This document shows, piece by piece, positions 35,860 through 45,623 of a stretch of DNA of 64,000 bases. The notes beneath the pieces were generated by a model. It was not told the DNA's origin, did no database searches, and saw nothing but the letters and a program-made list of their open reading frames with translations. Origin of the DNA: Planctomycetota bacterium. GTDB taxonomy: Bacteria > Planctomycetota > UBA1135 > GCA-002686595. The position numbers and the translations under genes are program-made. The stretch lies in NCBI GenBank assembly GCA_023150475.1, contig JAKLKU010000009.1:1-64000 (forward strand). Direction: 5' to 3'. How positions within the stretch are numbered: the stretch's first letter is position 1; each line of letters begins with the position of its first letter.

Positions 35860-37464
35860 TCACGGCCCGACGACGTATTCGAGGGCGTCGGAGAGTTGCA
35901 CGTTCTGCGGCGGCGAGAAGCCCGGGTCGCGGCCCCACGTCTGCACGTCGATCGTCGTGCCGGGCACGGACAGCGCAGGCGACGGGTTGCCGCCGAGTTG
36001 GCCGGCGGCAAACGCGTTGAAGTCGAGTTGCAGCACGCCGGAGCAGTCGCTCACCGGCAAGCCGGTGCCGCCCGTCGAGCCGAGCAATCCGCGCTTCAGC
36101 GGCCCCGCGACGCACAAGAGCCCACCGCCGAACGGCGTGCTCGCGCGACCGGCGGAGCCGTAGAGGAAGAGCGCGCTCTTCTGGTTGCGCAGGCCCGTCG
36201 TCGTGACGAAGAAACTCGCTCCGGCGGCGACGCCCGACACGCCATGTCCGGCGATCTCAGGCACACAACCGTTCGACGTGACTTTCGCCGTGCAGTACGT
36301 CACGAGCGGGGGCGTGGCGAGCCGCCGCAAGAGGAACGCACGCGACGCTCCGTTGAACGTGCCGCGACCGACGATGTCGCCCGCGTCGGAGATCGCGTTC
36401 GCGACGTCGAGCGTCCAACCCGAGCCGCTCGCGACGAGCGTGTTGAGGTCGTGCCACGCGCCGTTCTGCCACAGCGCCGCGAGCTGCACGCCGGTCACCG
36501 TCGACGCGTAGCCCACGATGCGTCCGAACGCGTCGATGTCGAGCGCAGTGACATCCGGATGCGGCGCGAGCGTCGGCAGCGTGCTCTTGCCGGCGGGGAA
36601 CCCGTACTTCGCGACCGGCAGCCACACGATCGCGCGCACCTGGAAGCTCGCCGTGAGCTCGGTGCCGGCGACTTCGCCGTGCACGTTGATCGCGCTCGCC
36701 TCGGTGAAGACGCTCGCGCTCGGCGTGAGGTCGTTCAGGCCCGCGGAGAGCCCGTACTTCGCGCTCGGCAACCACAGGAACGCGTGCGTCGCACCGCCCG
36801 CGATCGTCGCGCGACCGACGCACTCGCCGTGGTCGTTCAAGTCGGCGCCGAAGCTCGAGCCGCCGCTCAGGATCCCGAGCGAGTGGATGCCCGACGCTTT
36901 GCCGTAGTTCGCCGCAGGGAGCCAGAGGAACGCCGTCTGATCGCCCGGGTTGCCGCCGAACGACGTGCCGACGATCTCGGCCTGCGCGTTGATGCCTTCG
37001 CCGCGGCTCGCGACCTGCGTGCCGCCGAGCGTCGGCAGCGCGTTCATGCCCGCCGGGAAACCGAACGCTGCAGCGGGCAGCCAGAGGAATGCGCGCTGCG
37101 AGAACGCGCTCGACGCGGTGTACGTGCCGCCGGTGACTTGACCGAGCTCGTTGATGCCTTGTCCGTCGCCGAACGTGCCGCCGAGCACGCCGAGGTCGTG
37201 GAAGCCGGGCGCGAAGCCGTACTGCGCGGGCTCGGTCCAGAGGAACGGATGGCGGTCGCCGACGAACGGCGTGTCGTGGATGCCGACGACGTCGCTGCGC
37301 GAGTTCAGCGCGTACGCCTCCGAGTCGCCGACTCCGGGCGCGCCGAGGTCGACGATCTCGTACTGCTGGGCAGGCGCGGACCGAGCCAGCGCCGCCGAGA
37401 GCAGCGCGCCGAGCGCGAGACTGGATGCGAAACGAGACGGAGCGAGGTCGAAGAGGTTCTTCAT
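35860..37464 (-). CDS. Secreted HAF-repeat protein with YCTAK C-terminal domain
   Basis: This 534-aa protein has a signal peptide (to APAQ, about residue 33) and then seven or more HAF-type repeats of the form DLGxLGGxxSxGxxIN and GxVVGxxxxxxxxxAFLWLP, with the typical closing unit LNTLVASGSGWTLDVANAIS. HAF repeats occur in exported proteins, and their function is not established. The final 145 residues form the same type of domain as in the FG-GAP protein at 33251-34978: TYCTAKVTSNGCVPEI, TPFGGGLLCV, DCSG, VQTWGRDPGFSPPQN. The shared tail suggests a common role such as surface attachment or sorting. The 250 bases upstream hold no gene. No clear Shine-Dalgarno site. Confidence 0.85.
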   Translation of the reverse strand: MKNLFDLAPSRFASSLALGALLSAALARSAPAQQYEIVDLGAPGVGDSEAYALNSRSDVVGIHDTPFVGDRHPFLWTEPAQYGFAPGFHDLGVLGGTFGDGQGINELGQVTGGTYTASSAFSQRAFLWLPAAAFGFPAGMNALPTLGGTQVASRGEGINAQAEIVGTSFGGNPGDQTAFLWLPAANYGKASGIHSLGILSGGSSFGADLNDHGECVGRATIAGGATHAFLWLPSAKYGLSAGLNDLTPSASVFTEASAINVHGEVAGTELTASFQVRAIVWLPVAKYGFPAGKSTLPTLAPHPDVTALDIDAFGRIVGYASTVTGVQLAALWQNGAWHDLNTLVASGSGWTLDVANAISDAGDIVGRGTFNGASRAFLLRRLATPPLVTYCTAKVTSNGCVPEIAGHGVSGVAAGASFFVTTTGLRNQKSALFLYGSAGRASTPFGGGLLCVAGPLKRGLLGSTGGTGLPVSDCSGVLQLDFNAFAAGQLGGNPSPALSVPGTTIDVQTWGRDPGFSPPQNVQLSDALEYVVGP

Positions 37465-37714
37465 CGTTGGCTTGCGGAGTGTGCGTGGCGCGCGAACGCG
37501 CTGCGTCGGGGACGAGGCCCGGAGTCCGCGGTGGTCGACACGCTGCGTTTCGCGCGATGGTGCGGGCTCGCTGTGGCTCCAGCATACGACTACGCAAGCA
37601 GCGTTCGCGTCGGATGGCGCTCGCTGCGATTGCGAGCACGCGAATGCGCCCCGCCCGCGACGTGGAGTTCGCGAGCGGGGCGCTTGCGCCGCGCCGAGGC
37701 GGCCGAGCCGAGGC

Positions 37715-40411
37715 TCAGAGATCGCGCACCGTGATCGTGCGCCTACCGGTGAGGTAGATGAGGCCGGGGAACGTCGGCCTCGAGACGCCGCCCTGCACGA
37801 AGTAGGTGAAGCCGACGAGCGACGGTTGCGCCGGCAGGCTCTGCAGGTCGACGTCGCCATTGATCGCGACCGGAGCGCCGGCAGGCGCGAGTGCACCGAG
37901 CATGTTCGGCGCGATCGCGCTCGGCAGGATCGCCGTGCCGGGATCGACCAGCAGATTGCCCACGAGCGGCGCCGTCGCCGGCGCGAGGCCCGGCACCCAG
38001 AACGCGTTGAAGAGCGTGCCGCCGCCGAGCTCGTGGAAGTACTGCACCGTGAACGGCCGTCCCGGGCGCGCGGGCAAGCCGAGCGCGACTTGTCGCAGGA
38101 GGTTCAGCACGATCATGCCGTTCGACGAGACGTAGTCCGGATCGCCGTCGAAATCGACGTCGGCAACCGCGGGCGGAGTCGAGAGTTGCGCGGGCAACGG
38201 CGACGCGGTTCCGAAGGTACCGGCGCCGTTGTTGAGGTAGAGGTTTCCGACGGTGCCGAGGTTGCCGAGGATGTCGAGATCCCCGTCACCTTCCACGTCG
38301 GCGAGCGCCGGCGAGAAGAGCCATGCCGGTACCGTTGCAGCGATGCGTGTCGGAGCCGCGAACACGTTCGCCGCCGTCTGCAGATACACGTCGGAGCCCG
38401 CGACGACGTCGAGCCAGCCGTTGGCGTCGAGGTCGCCGATCGCGAGGCGGTTTCCACCGGACTGAGGTGTGCCACCCGAGATCTGCAGCAGAGCCGGGAA
38501 CGCAGGCGCCGTGTTGGTACCGACGTTTCTCGCCACGAAGACGAGTCCATTGACGGTCGTCGCATTCGTCGAGAACACGACATCGTCTGCGCCGTCCGCA
38601 TCCATGTCGACCACCGCGAGCCCGTTGATCGTGACCGGCGCGGGCGCGATCGAGGGCGTGAGGACCGGATTGCTTCCGAAGCTCGCGTAGAACCCGACTT
38701 GCAAACCGCTCACGACGGCGAAGTCGGTCCCGTTGGGTGAACTCGCGACGCGGGAGACGGCGGCGGGCAGCCCCACGACGGACAACGGAAACGATGCGGC
38801 GAACGGCGACGCGGCGTCGAGCGTGATCGTCGCGACTCCGGCGACGTTCTCGATCGTGTCGGCGGTCGGATTGCCGTCGAGGTTTCCGACGAAGAGCAAG
38901 TTCCCCGAGAGCACCGTGCCAGCGGGCGGGACGGGCCACGTGTAGAGACCGTCTCCGTCGTTCGTCGCCACGATCGGCAGCGGGACGGAGCCTGAAATCG
39001 GCGACACGACCGATCCGGCGAAGACGTCGAGGTCGAGGTCGCCATCAGCGTCTCCCAAGCGATACGCAACCGGGACGCCGCCGCCGCCGAGCCCCGGTGC
39101 GGGGTCGGACGTCGCGGCGATCACGGTCGGGCCACCCGTCGTGTTGAAGACGAGTCGCGTCACGTTCGGTCCATTGGCGCGGGTGTGGATGCCCGCGAAG
39201 TCCTCGTCGAGATCGCTGTCGAAATCCCCGACCAACCCTTGGCTCGCGAACACGCCAAGGCTCGGCGCCAGCGGTGTGAGTACGGCGCTCGGGTCGCTGC
39301 CGTACCACGTGGTGCCGAGCGTCGGATGCGATAGGTAGAACGTCGGAGCACCGACGAGTCCGGGGAGCACGCCTGGCGTTGCAGGCGCCGAGGTCGGAAT
39401 CGCTCGGAGCGGGAACGTCGCCGCGGTCGGGAACGCCAAGCCCAAGTTGGGCAGCACGTTGCCGACGAACGCGATGTCGATCATGAATTCGGCAGGCGCC
39501 TGCACGAGCCCCGGCGCCGACACGGGGAAGAACACCGCGTCCGGCAATCCGTTGCCGCTGAAGTCGCCGACCGCGAAGCTCTCGGCGAGCGGTGTCGCCG
39601 GCAGGAGGCTGCCGACGAGGGCAGTCGGCTGGAACACGCCTCCGAGGTTCAGCAGCAACTGACGTCTCGAACCGCCCACGAGCGGTTCCGCGGAGAGCAG
39701 GTCCATCGTTCCGTTTGCGTCCGCGTCGAACGCCGCGAGTTGGATGGAACCGAGCACGACGCCATTCCCGGCGGGAAACGCGATCGCCGTGTTGTTGACG
39801 AATCCGCCGGCCGGCAGCCCCTGCAAGAACACCGGCAGTCCCGCAGGTGTGGTGGCGAGCACCAGGTCGTCGATTCCGTCGCCGCTGAAGTCGGCTGCGA
39901 CGAGCGCACTCACGCCGGTTCCAGGCGGCACGGGCATGGGAACCGGCGCCGTCGTGCCGGGGAGGAAGCCGCCTGCGCCGTCGTTCAATCCGACGAGCGG
40001 CGTCACGCCGCCGGCGAATCCGACCATGTCGACGAGCACGTCCGCGTTCACGCGAACGGCCACGAAGTTCGGCTGGATCGGAGCGATGCCGAGCACGTTC
40101 GGGATCCCGGTCGCAGGCGGGATGGAAGTCGGCGTCGGCGTCGCGGTGAACTGTCCATTGCCGTCGTTGAGCAGGACGCCGGGAGCGCCCGCGGTCAGCA
40201 GGTCGACATTGCCGTCGCCGTCCCAGTCGACGACCGCGAACGGCTGCGCGCCGCCCGTTAGCGTGGGAGGCACGAGTTCCTCGGGGAAGCCGAAGCGTTG
40301 TGCGTGCGCGAGCGACGTGCAGACGAAGACGAGCGACGTCGTGAGCGCCGCGAAGCGGCAATGCGCGAAGCGCCGCGTGGAAGTCGATTTCGACCGATGG
40401 AGTTGCTGCAT
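37715..40411 (-). CDS. Secreted FG-GAP/VCBS repeat protein
   Basis: This 898-aa protein has a signal peptide (to about residue 35, SLAHAQ) and at least ten FG-GAP/VCBS loops of DxDxDGxxD type, such as DWDGDGNVD, DFSGDGIDD, DADGDLDLD, DMDADGADD, DLDANGWLD and DVEGDGDLD. These usually fold as calcium-stabilised beta-propellers on the cell surface. The C-terminal 120 residues lack the YCTAK cysteines. They contain a pattern ending PSLVGFTYFVQGG, which may be a distant form of the same terminal domain. Start: ATG at 40411 before the signal peptide; an ATG at 40456 would add 15 residues. No enzyme motif is seen. Confidence 0.85.
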   Translation of the reverse strand: MQQLHRSKSTSTRRFAHCRFAALTTSLVFVCTSLAHAQRFGFPEELVPPTLTGGAQPFAVVDWDGDGNVDLLTAGAPGVLLNDGNGQFTATPTPTSIPPATGIPNVLGIAPIQPNFVAVRVNADVLVDMVGFAGGVTPLVGLNDGAGGFLPGTTAPVPMPVPPGTGVSALVAADFSGDGIDDLVLATTPAGLPVFLQGLPAGGFVNNTAIAFPAGNGVVLGSIQLAAFDADANGTMDLLSAEPLVGGSRRQLLLNLGGVFQPTALVGSLLPATPLAESFAVGDFSGNGLPDAVFFPVSAPGLVQAPAEFMIDIAFVGNVLPNLGLAFPTAATFPLRAIPTSAPATPGVLPGLVGAPTFYLSHPTLGTTWYGSDPSAVLTPLAPSLGVFASQGLVGDFDSDLDEDFAGIHTRANGPNVTRLVFNTTGGPTVIAATSDPAPGLGGGGVPVAYRLGDADGDLDLDVFAGSVVSPISGSVPLPIVATNDGDGLYTWPVPPAGTVLSGNLLFVGNLDGNPTADTIENVAGVATITLDAASPFAASFPLSVVGLPAAVSRVASSPNGTDFAVVSGLQVGFYASFGSNPVLTPSIAPAPVTINGLAVVDMDADGADDVVFSTNATTVNGLVFVARNVGTNTAPAFPALLQISGGTPQSGGNRLAIGDLDANGWLDVVAGSDVYLQTAANVFAAPTRIAATVPAWLFSPALADVEGDGDLDILGNLGTVGNLYLNNGAGTFGTASPLPAQLSTPPAVADVDFDGDPDYVSSNGMIVLNLLRQVALGLPARPGRPFTVQYFHELGGGTLFNAFWVPGLAPATAPLVGNLLVDPGTAILPSAIAPNMLGALAPAGAPVAINGDVDLQSLPAQPSLVGFTYFVQGGVSRPTFPGLIYLTGRRTITVRDL

Positions 40412-40737
40412 GATTTCGAACCCGAAGGTGGGGACACGAGACGCCGGCACGCGCATCGGTGGATGCTCGAGCTCGTCGACACGCTGCTCCGCGGGCGCTC
40501 GGGCCGTGTGTCCGGTCCCGGTACGGAACGCTCCGCGAGCTCGTCGGGAGTTCGCGCGAAAGGGCGGAGCGGCGTGCTCCGCGCGCGGTGCGTCACGACG
40601 CGCGTGAGGCAACGAAGCGGAGTGCAGAGTGCGTTTCGCGGCGCACGTCCACGGTGCGCCGAGTTCGCGAAATCGCGGTCCAGCGGTTCGTTCGTCGCGC
40701 TTGTTCGGTGTCGGCGCGTCGCCTAACTTGACCGGCG
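40412..40737 (+). other. Divergent intergenic region, no gene
   Basis: This 326-base gap between the divergent VCBS protein and the small membrane protein contains a plus-strand promoter at its right end. Nothing else is recognised in it. Confidence 0.5.
40701..40729 (+). promoter_or_regulatory. Promoter of the 40738 membrane-protein gene, near-leaderless
   Basis: TTGTTC (40701-40706) and TAACTT (40724-40729) are exactly 17 bases apart. The ATG follows 8 bases after the -10, so the transcript would begin at or within two bases of the start codon. Confidence 0.65.
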
Positions 40738-41388
40738 ATGCTCTCGCTCGTCACGCGCGCAGCTTCGCTCGGGGACCTCGACGGTCGCAGTGCTTGGGGA
40801 GCGCCCGACGGACACGTGCTCGGTCCGGCGCTCGCGATCCTCGGCGTGTTCCTCGTCGCGAACGGGATCCTGACGCGCAGCTCGAAGAGCCTGATCGAAG
40901 AGCGCTTCGGTGGCCGGCGGATGAAACTGCGTTCGATCCGCGAGCTCGTGTTCCAGCGCGTGCAGATGATGCTCGGCTTCGGATTCCTGATCGCCGGATT
41001 CGGCGCAGAACTCTGGGGCGAGCTCCATCCACGTGCGGCGGATGCGGAACCTTCGTCGGCGAGTCTCTGGATCGGCGTCGTCGTCGTGCTCGGTGTCGCG
41101 AGCGAGCTCGGTGCGTGGTGGTTCTCGTTGCAGTCGTTCCGCTCCGAGCTCCAGCGTTGGTTCCGCGCGAACCCGCCGGATTTCGAGACCGATCTCGCGC
41201 TCGCACGCGAAGTCGGCGACGCCTTCGGCGTCGAGTCGAGCGGCGACGACACCGTCGAGTCGTACTGCGCGAGGGTGCGCAAGGCGCTCGGTCTCGCGCC
41301 GCGGCCGGGCGTATCACGGCACGCGGGCCGAGGCTTCGACGGGCTCGACGAAGACGGCGAGCCCGGCGACGACGTGCCGCCGACGTAG
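40738..41388 (+). CDS. Small integral membrane protein of unknown function
   Basis: This 216-aa protein has three predicted membrane helices: VLGPALAILGVFLVANGIL, MMLGFGFLIAGFGAELWG and SLWIGVVVVLGVASELGAWW. A charged cytoplasmic tail of about 90 residues follows, ending in an acidic stretch (FDGLDEDGEPGDDVPP). I recognise no family. The start is supported by the promoter immediately upstream. It precedes comF by 133 bases on the same strand, and a shared transcript is possible. Confidence 0.7.
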   Translation: MLSLVTRAASLGDLDGRSAWGAPDGHVLGPALAILGVFLVANGILTRSSKSLIEERFGGRRMKLRSIRELVFQRVQMMLGFGFLIAGFGAELWGELHPRAADAEPSSASLWIGVVVVLGVASELGAWWFSLQSFRSELQRWFRANPPDFETDLALAREVGDAFGVESSGDDTVESYCARVRKALGLAPRPGVSRHAGRGFDGLDEDGEPGDDVPPT

Positions 41389-41521
41389 CGTCGGCGCCGC
41401 TGCACGCGCGCCGGCCGTGTGGCGGCCGTGTGGCGGCAGGTGTCTCGGCCTCGCCGAAGCGGACGCGCGCGATTCGGGAGAAGCCGCGCAACCGTCGGGA
41501 GGCGCAGCAGTCTTCTCCTGC

Positions 41522-42415
41522 ATGGACGCCGTGCCGCGCGCGTGGATCGACGAGCTCTTGGGCGCGATCTATCCGCCCGCGTGCTGGGTGTGCGGCGGAT
41601 GGGCTGCCGACGCGTTCGCGTGCACCGAGCACCGCTTGATCCGGCCGCCGCCCGCAGCGCGTTGCGGCCGCTGCGCCTTGCGTCTGCCGCGCGGAGTGCC
41701 CGACGGCGAACGTTGCCTCGAATGCCGCCGCGCAGCGCCGGCCTTCGCATGCACGTTCGTCTGGGGCGATTGGGGCCCCGGGCCGCTGCGTGAATGGGTG
41801 CTCGCGTTCAAACACGGCGGCCGCCGCGACCTCGCCGCACCGCTCGCGAGTGCGCTCGTTCAGGCGCTCGCGCGGGCGCGTGACGGGTCGCTTGGCGGGC
41901 TACTTGCCGGGCTACTTGCCGGAGCGCGCGACGGCGCGCCGTCCACGTTCGACGTGCTCGTGCCGGTGCCGCTGCATCCCTGGCGGCGACTGTCGCGCGG
42001 CTACGACCAGGCCCATCTGCTCGCGAAAGAGGTCGGCCGTTCGCTCGGGTTGCCGACGCGGCGCTGGCTCGTGCGCCGGCGTGCGACGCCACCGCAGGGC
42101 GGGCCTGGCTCGGCGAGCCGTGCGGCGAACGTCCGAGACGCGTTCCGCGCCGCATGGCTCTCGCGCCGCTCGATCGCGGATGCTCGCATCCTGCTCGTCG
42201 ACGACGTCGTCACGTCCGGCGCGACGGTTCGCGAGTGCGCGCGGGTCTTGCGCGCGGCAGGCGCCGCGCGCGTCGCGGTGCTCGCGCTCGCACGCGCGTC
42301 GCACGGCCACGCCGAACCGGATGCGTCGGACGAGACCGGCGCGCTCGTCCCCCGGCCGATGCCGTTCGGCTCCGCGTCGAGCGCGAACCGCGACTTCGAC
42401 CCGCCGCCCGAGTAG
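41522..42415 (+). CDS. comF: ComF-family phosphoribosyltransferase-like protein
   Basis: This 297-aa protein has an N-terminal zinc-ribbon-like region (CWVCGG, CGRCALR, CLECRR). The PRTase domain follows, with VLVPVPLHPWRRLSRGYDQAHLLA, where RGYDQA is the ComF hallmark. The PRPP loop is ILLVDDVVTSGATV. ComF proteins take part in DNA uptake during competence and in recombination in some bacteria, and their exact enzymatic role is unsettled. No other competence gene is nearby. A three-copy in-frame 12-base repeat encodes GGLLAGLLAGA before the PRTase domain. The 133 bases upstream contain an 11-base duplication and no obvious Shine-Dalgarno site. Confidence 0.88.
   Translation: MDAVPRAWIDELLGAIYPPACWVCGGWAADAFACTEHRLIRPPPAARCGRCALRLPRGVPDGERCLECRRAAPAFACTFVWGDWGPGPLREWVLAFKHGGRRDLAAPLASALVQALARARDGSLGGLLAGLLAGARDGAPSTFDVLVPVPLHPWRRLSRGYDQAHLLAKEVGRSLGLPTRRWLVRRRATPPQGGPGSASRAANVRDAFRAAWLSRRSIADARILLVDDVVTSGATVRECARVLRAAGAARVAVLALARASHGHAEPDASDETGALVPRPMPFGSASSANRDFDPPPE
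41891..41926 (+). repeat. Three-copy 12-bp tandem repeat inside comF
   Basis: Units CTTGGCGGGCTA, CTTGCCGGGCTA and CTTGCCGGAGCG run head to tail in frame and encode repeated LLAG/LAGL. They lie in a linker not conserved in ComF proteins, as expected for a tolerated in-frame expansion. Confidence 0.85.
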
Positions 42416-42471
42416 CATGCTCGGCGACGGCGCGAGTTCCGCGCGCGACGGCGCAGACGACTTTCAACGGC

Positions 42472-43674
42472 ATGACGGCTCTGTGGATCGAACCGTTCGG
42501 CGGCATCGCCGGCGACATGCTGATGGGGGCGATGCTCGACCTCGCCGACGTGCGTTTCACGATCGACGACGCGCGCAGGCTCGCGCGTGAGCTCGTCGGC
42601 GGCGAAGCGTCGATCGAAGTCGAGAAGGTCTGGCGCGGTTCGCTCTCCGGCCGCTGCGTCACCGTGCGCACGCCGGAAAGCGTGCAGTCGCCGCACCGCG
42701 GACTCGCGGAGTGTCTCGCGTTGATCGAACGCTCGTCGCTCACGCGAGCCTCGAAAGTGCGCGCCGGCGCCGTGTTCCGCCGCATCGCCGAAGCGGAAGC
42801 GCGCGTGCACGGCACGACCGTCGAAGAAATTCACTTCCACGAAGTCGGCGCGGTCGACGCGCTCGTCGACGTCTGCGCGAACGTGCTGGCGCTCGAGCGC
42901 CTCGCCGTCGACCGGGTGTTCGCGACGCCGCCGCTCGTCGGTTCAGGCCTCGTGCGTTGCGCGCACGGCGAGATGCCGGTGCCGGCGCCGGGCACGGCCG
43001 AGATCCTGCGCGGCTTGCCGTTCGAGTTCGGCGGCGGTCCGGGCGAGCGCACGACGCCGACCGGCGCCGCGCTGCTCGTCGAGTTCGCTGCGCCGTTCGA
43101 ACGCCCGCGGAGCTTCACGTCGCTCGCGCACGGCTACGGCGCCGGACACAAGGAGTTCGCGTCGGGCCCGCCGAACATCCTGCGCGTGTCGCTCGGCCGC
43201 GTCCGCGAGGAACGGCTCTTCGCGGAAGCGTGGTTGCTCGAGGTCAACCTCGACGATCAGAGCGCCGAGGAGATCGGGTACCTCGTCGAGCGGCTGCGCG
43301 AAGCCGGCGCGCTCGAGGTCTGGACCAGTGCGCTGCAGATGAAGAAGGACCGTCCGGGCACGCTGGTCAGCGCGCTGGCGCGCGCCGAGCACCGCGTGCC
43401 GCTCGAGGACGCACTGTTCGCGCATTCGACGACGCTCGGTTGTCGCTGGCGCGCGGTCGAGCGCACGGAGCTCGCGCGCGAGATGCTCACCGTCGAAGTC
43501 GACGGCCGAGCGGTGCGTGTCAAGCGGCGGGTGCGCGACGACGTCGAAGCGATCGATCTGAGTCCCGAGTACGACGACTTGACGGCGCTGGCACGCGAGA
43601 GCGGCCGCAACCTGCGCGAGCTCGAACGCGAAGTCGTGCTGGCGGCGCTGCGCCAGCTCGGCGTTCAGCTGTAG
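42472..43674 (+). CDS. larC: LarC, nickel-pincer cofactor nickel insertion protein
   Basis: LarC inserts nickel into the pyridinium-based pincer cofactor of lactate racemase and related enzymes, using CTP. The 400-aa protein has the family start [24 protein letters not shown], then [31 protein letters not shown] and [16 protein letters not shown]. In lactobacilli the protein comes from two frames joined by frameshifting; here it is one continuous frame. larB, larE and larA are absent from the window, so the cofactor pathway must be completed elsewhere. The 3' end overlaps the convergent panD by 10 bases. Confidence 0.92.
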   Translation: MTALWIEPFGGIAGDMLMGAMLDLADVRFTIDDARRLARELVGGEASIEVEKVWRGSLSGRCVTVRTPESVQSPHRGLAECLALIERSSLTRASKVRAGAVFRRIAEAEARVHGTTVEEIHFHEVGAVDALVDVCANVLALERLAVDRVFATPPLVGSGLVRCAHGEMPVPAPGTAEILRGLPFEFGGGPGERTTPTGAALLVEFAAPFERPRSFTSLAHGYGAGHKEFASGPPNILRVSLGRVREERLFAEAWLLEVNLDDQSAEEIGYLVERLREAGALEVWTSALQMKKDRPGTLVSALARAEHRVPLEDALFAHSTTLGCRWRAVERTELAREMLTVEVDGRAVRVKRRVRDDVEAIDLSPEYDDLTALARESGRNLRELEREVVLAALRQLGVQL

Positions 43675-44054
43675 AGGTTCTCTTCGCGCACGCCTTCTTG
43701 GTGCGCGGGATCGGTCAAGCGGCGCGCGACGCGGTTCTTCTCGTCGAGCAGCACGACGATCGGCGGGTGGGGCGTGTTCGTGACCTCGAAGGTCATGATG
43801 ATCACTTCGTCGCCGCGTTTGACGAGGTGTGCGGCGGCGCCGTTGATGCAGATCACGCCGGACCCACGCTCGCCGGGGATCACGTAGGTCTCGAGCCGCG
43901 CCCCGTTCGTGTTGTCGACGATCAGCACCTTCTCGAACTCCTGGATGTCCGCCGCGTCCATCAGGTCGCGGTCGATCGTGACCGAGCCGACGTAGGCCAG
44001 GTTCGCTTCGGTGACGGTCGCTTTGTGGAGTTTCGAGCGCAGGAATATGCGCAT
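43665..44054 (-). CDS. panD: Aspartate 1-decarboxylase precursor
   Basis: PanD makes beta-alanine for pantothenate and CoA. It is a pyruvoyl enzyme made by self-cleavage. The 129-aa protein has the cleavage site Gly23-Ser24 in YVGSVTID, preceded by [14 protein letters not shown]. The tunnel residues in [20 protein letters not shown] and the conserved VIIMTFEV are also present. Normal length. A promoter with 17-base spacing lies about 65 bases upstream. No other pantothenate gene is adjacent. Confidence 0.96.
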   Translation of the reverse strand: MRIFLRSKLHKATVTEANLAYVGSVTIDRDLMDAADIQEFEKVLIVDNTNGARLETYVIPGERGSGVICINGAAAHLVKRGDEVIIMTFEVTNTPHPPIVVLLDEKNRVARRLTDPAHQEGVREENLYS

Positions 44055-44119
44055 GGTGGTCGTCGCTTGGGGGCTCGCGGCGGAGGTGTCCGTGGTCGCG
44101 GATCCGCGGCGGGCGAAAA

Positions 44120-44148
44120 AGAATAGCCGACCCGGCAAGCGAGCCCAA
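44120..44148 (-). promoter_or_regulatory. Promoter of panD
   Basis: On the minus strand TTGGGC (44148-44143) and TATTCT (44125-44120) are exactly 17 bases apart, followed by a T-rich start region. The leader of about 60 bases contains no evident Shine-Dalgarno site. Confidence 0.65.
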
Positions 44149-44202
44149 CCCCGCGGTCGAGGCCGGCCACCCCGCCGGCGTCGACCAACGCCGGCGAATC
44201 GC

Positions 44203-45312
44203 CTAACGCCGGCGAAACGTCCCGAGGCCCGCCGCGACGCGGCCGAGCGCCGCGCGCAGGTCCGCGGGCGCGAGCCCGCAGCCGAGCCTCAGGTGCCCGG
44301 GGCGCCCGAAGAATTCTCCGGGCACGACGTCGACGCCGTGTTCCGCGACCAAGTGCCGCGCGAAAGCCCGCGTGTCCGCGACGCCGACGATCCGCGGGAA
44401 CGCCGTCAGTCCGAGCGCCGGCGCGACCGCGTCGATCCCGGGCGTCTCGGCGAGCCAGCGCAGGAGCACCGGCTTCTGGTCGCGTTCCATCACCCGCAGC
44501 GGCTCGCGCAGCTTCTCGAGGACGTCGAGCGCGCGCACGCCGAGGCGCAGCGACACGGTCGGCGGGTCGACGTAGTTCAGGTACTGCATGTCGACGAAAC
44601 GCGCGCGCTCCGCGGCGAGTCCTTCGCCGAGCACGATCCAGCCGATGCGCAACGCGCCGAGCCCGTACGCCTTGGTCAGGCTGCCGATCGACACCGTGTT
44701 CGGCGCGAGGTGGCAGGCGAACGTCCGGCGCGCGGGGTCGAGCTCGTACTCCATGTAGATCTCGCACGACACCAGCACGCCGCCGACACGTTCGGCCGAG
44801 CGTGCGATCGCGCGGAGCTCGTCGGCGCTCGAACGCGCGCCGGTCGGGTTGTTCGGGTTCGTGACGAACACGTGTCCGGTGCGCGCGCCCGCGAGCGCCC
44901 GGTCGACGAGCTCCGGTTCGAGCCGCCAGCCGTGCTCCGGCCGACGCTCGAGCAGCGCGAGCTCCGCGCCGAAGTAGGGGGGCAGCGCGCGCAGCGGTTC
45001 GTAGGAGGGCGTCTCCGCCGCCACTCGCGTCCCGGGCCGGAAGAGCGTCGTCGCCGCGAGGTGCAGCGCGCTCGACGCGCCGACGGTGACGATGACGCGC
45101 GAGCGGTCGACGCCGACGTGGCGCGCGAGCCGTTCCTCGAGCTCGGGCAGCGCCTCCTTGCCCGGCCAGCCGAGATCGACGGGCAGCGTCGATCCGAGCC
45201 ACGCCGGGTCCGCCGCCGGCATCCCGGACGACGTCAACGAGAGCGGCGAACGGAAGGCTTCCGTGCGCGCGAACTCCATGTACGGGAAGAGCGGTTGGTA
45301 GTCGGTCGCCAC
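44203..45312 (-). CDS. PLP-dependent aminotransferase (class I/II)
   Basis: This fold-type I aminotransferase has 369 aa from the GTG at 45312; an ATG at 45279 gives 358. It carries [17 protein letters not shown], the NPNNPTG motif, and the cofactor lysine in [20 protein letters not shown]-terminal arginine region, [11 protein letters not shown], binds substrate carboxylate in this family. The N-terminal [11 protein letters not shown] stretch supports the longer start, because related enzymes have a similar segment there. The amino-acid substrate cannot be told. It lies upstream of panD on the same strand but panD has its own promoter. Confidence 0.88.
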   Translation of the reverse strand: MATDYQPLFPYMEFARTEAFRSPLSLTSSGMPAADPAWLGSTLPVDLGWPGKEALPELEERLARHVGVDRSRVIVTVGASSALHLAATTLFRPGTRVAAETPSYEPLRALPPYFGAELALLERRPEHGWRLEPELVDRALAGARTGHVFVTNPNNPTGARSSADELRAIARSAERVGGVLVSCEIYMEYELDPARRTFACHLAPNTVSIGSLTKAYGLGALRIGWIVLGEGLAAERARFVDMQYLNYVDPPTVSLRLGVRALDVLEKLREPLRVMERDQKPVLLRWLAETPGIDAVAPALGLTAFPRIVGVADTRAFARHLVAEHGVDVVPGEFFGRPGHLRLGCGLAPADLRAALGRVAAGLGTFRRR

Positions 45313-45379
45313 GGATTCGAGCGTCGGAAGAGGACGGATTTCGCGCGCGGACGCGCTGTGGAACGAGTGTGGTTCTCTC

Positions 45380-45398
45380 GCTAGGATCCGCCGCGTTC
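45380..45398 (+). promoter_or_regulatory. 19-base element identical to one before miaA
   Basis: GCTAGGATCCGCCGCGTTC occurs here and again at 62355-62373, both on the strand of the next downstream gene. It contains a -10-like TAGGAT (45382-45387). It lies in the 311-base divergent gap 45313-45623, which has no gene. The transcript toward the SH3-domain gene would have a leader of about 230 bases. Confidence 0.45.
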
Positions 45399-45623
45399 TA
45401 GCACGTTCCGCGTGGACGGGCGAGGACGCGAACGGGCTCGAGTTCGCCGACCACGAACCGCCGGATGGAGCCGCACGAGTTGCACCGCTCCGCCGGCGAC
45501 ACCGCGACACGACAATTAGAGACACGACCCTCGCGAAGACGGTCGGACCCGCGCGCGCTCGCGGGCCGCGAGCTTCGCGATCCACGACTCGCGCGCGACG
45601 CTGAGGCGCACAGGAAGACGTCG

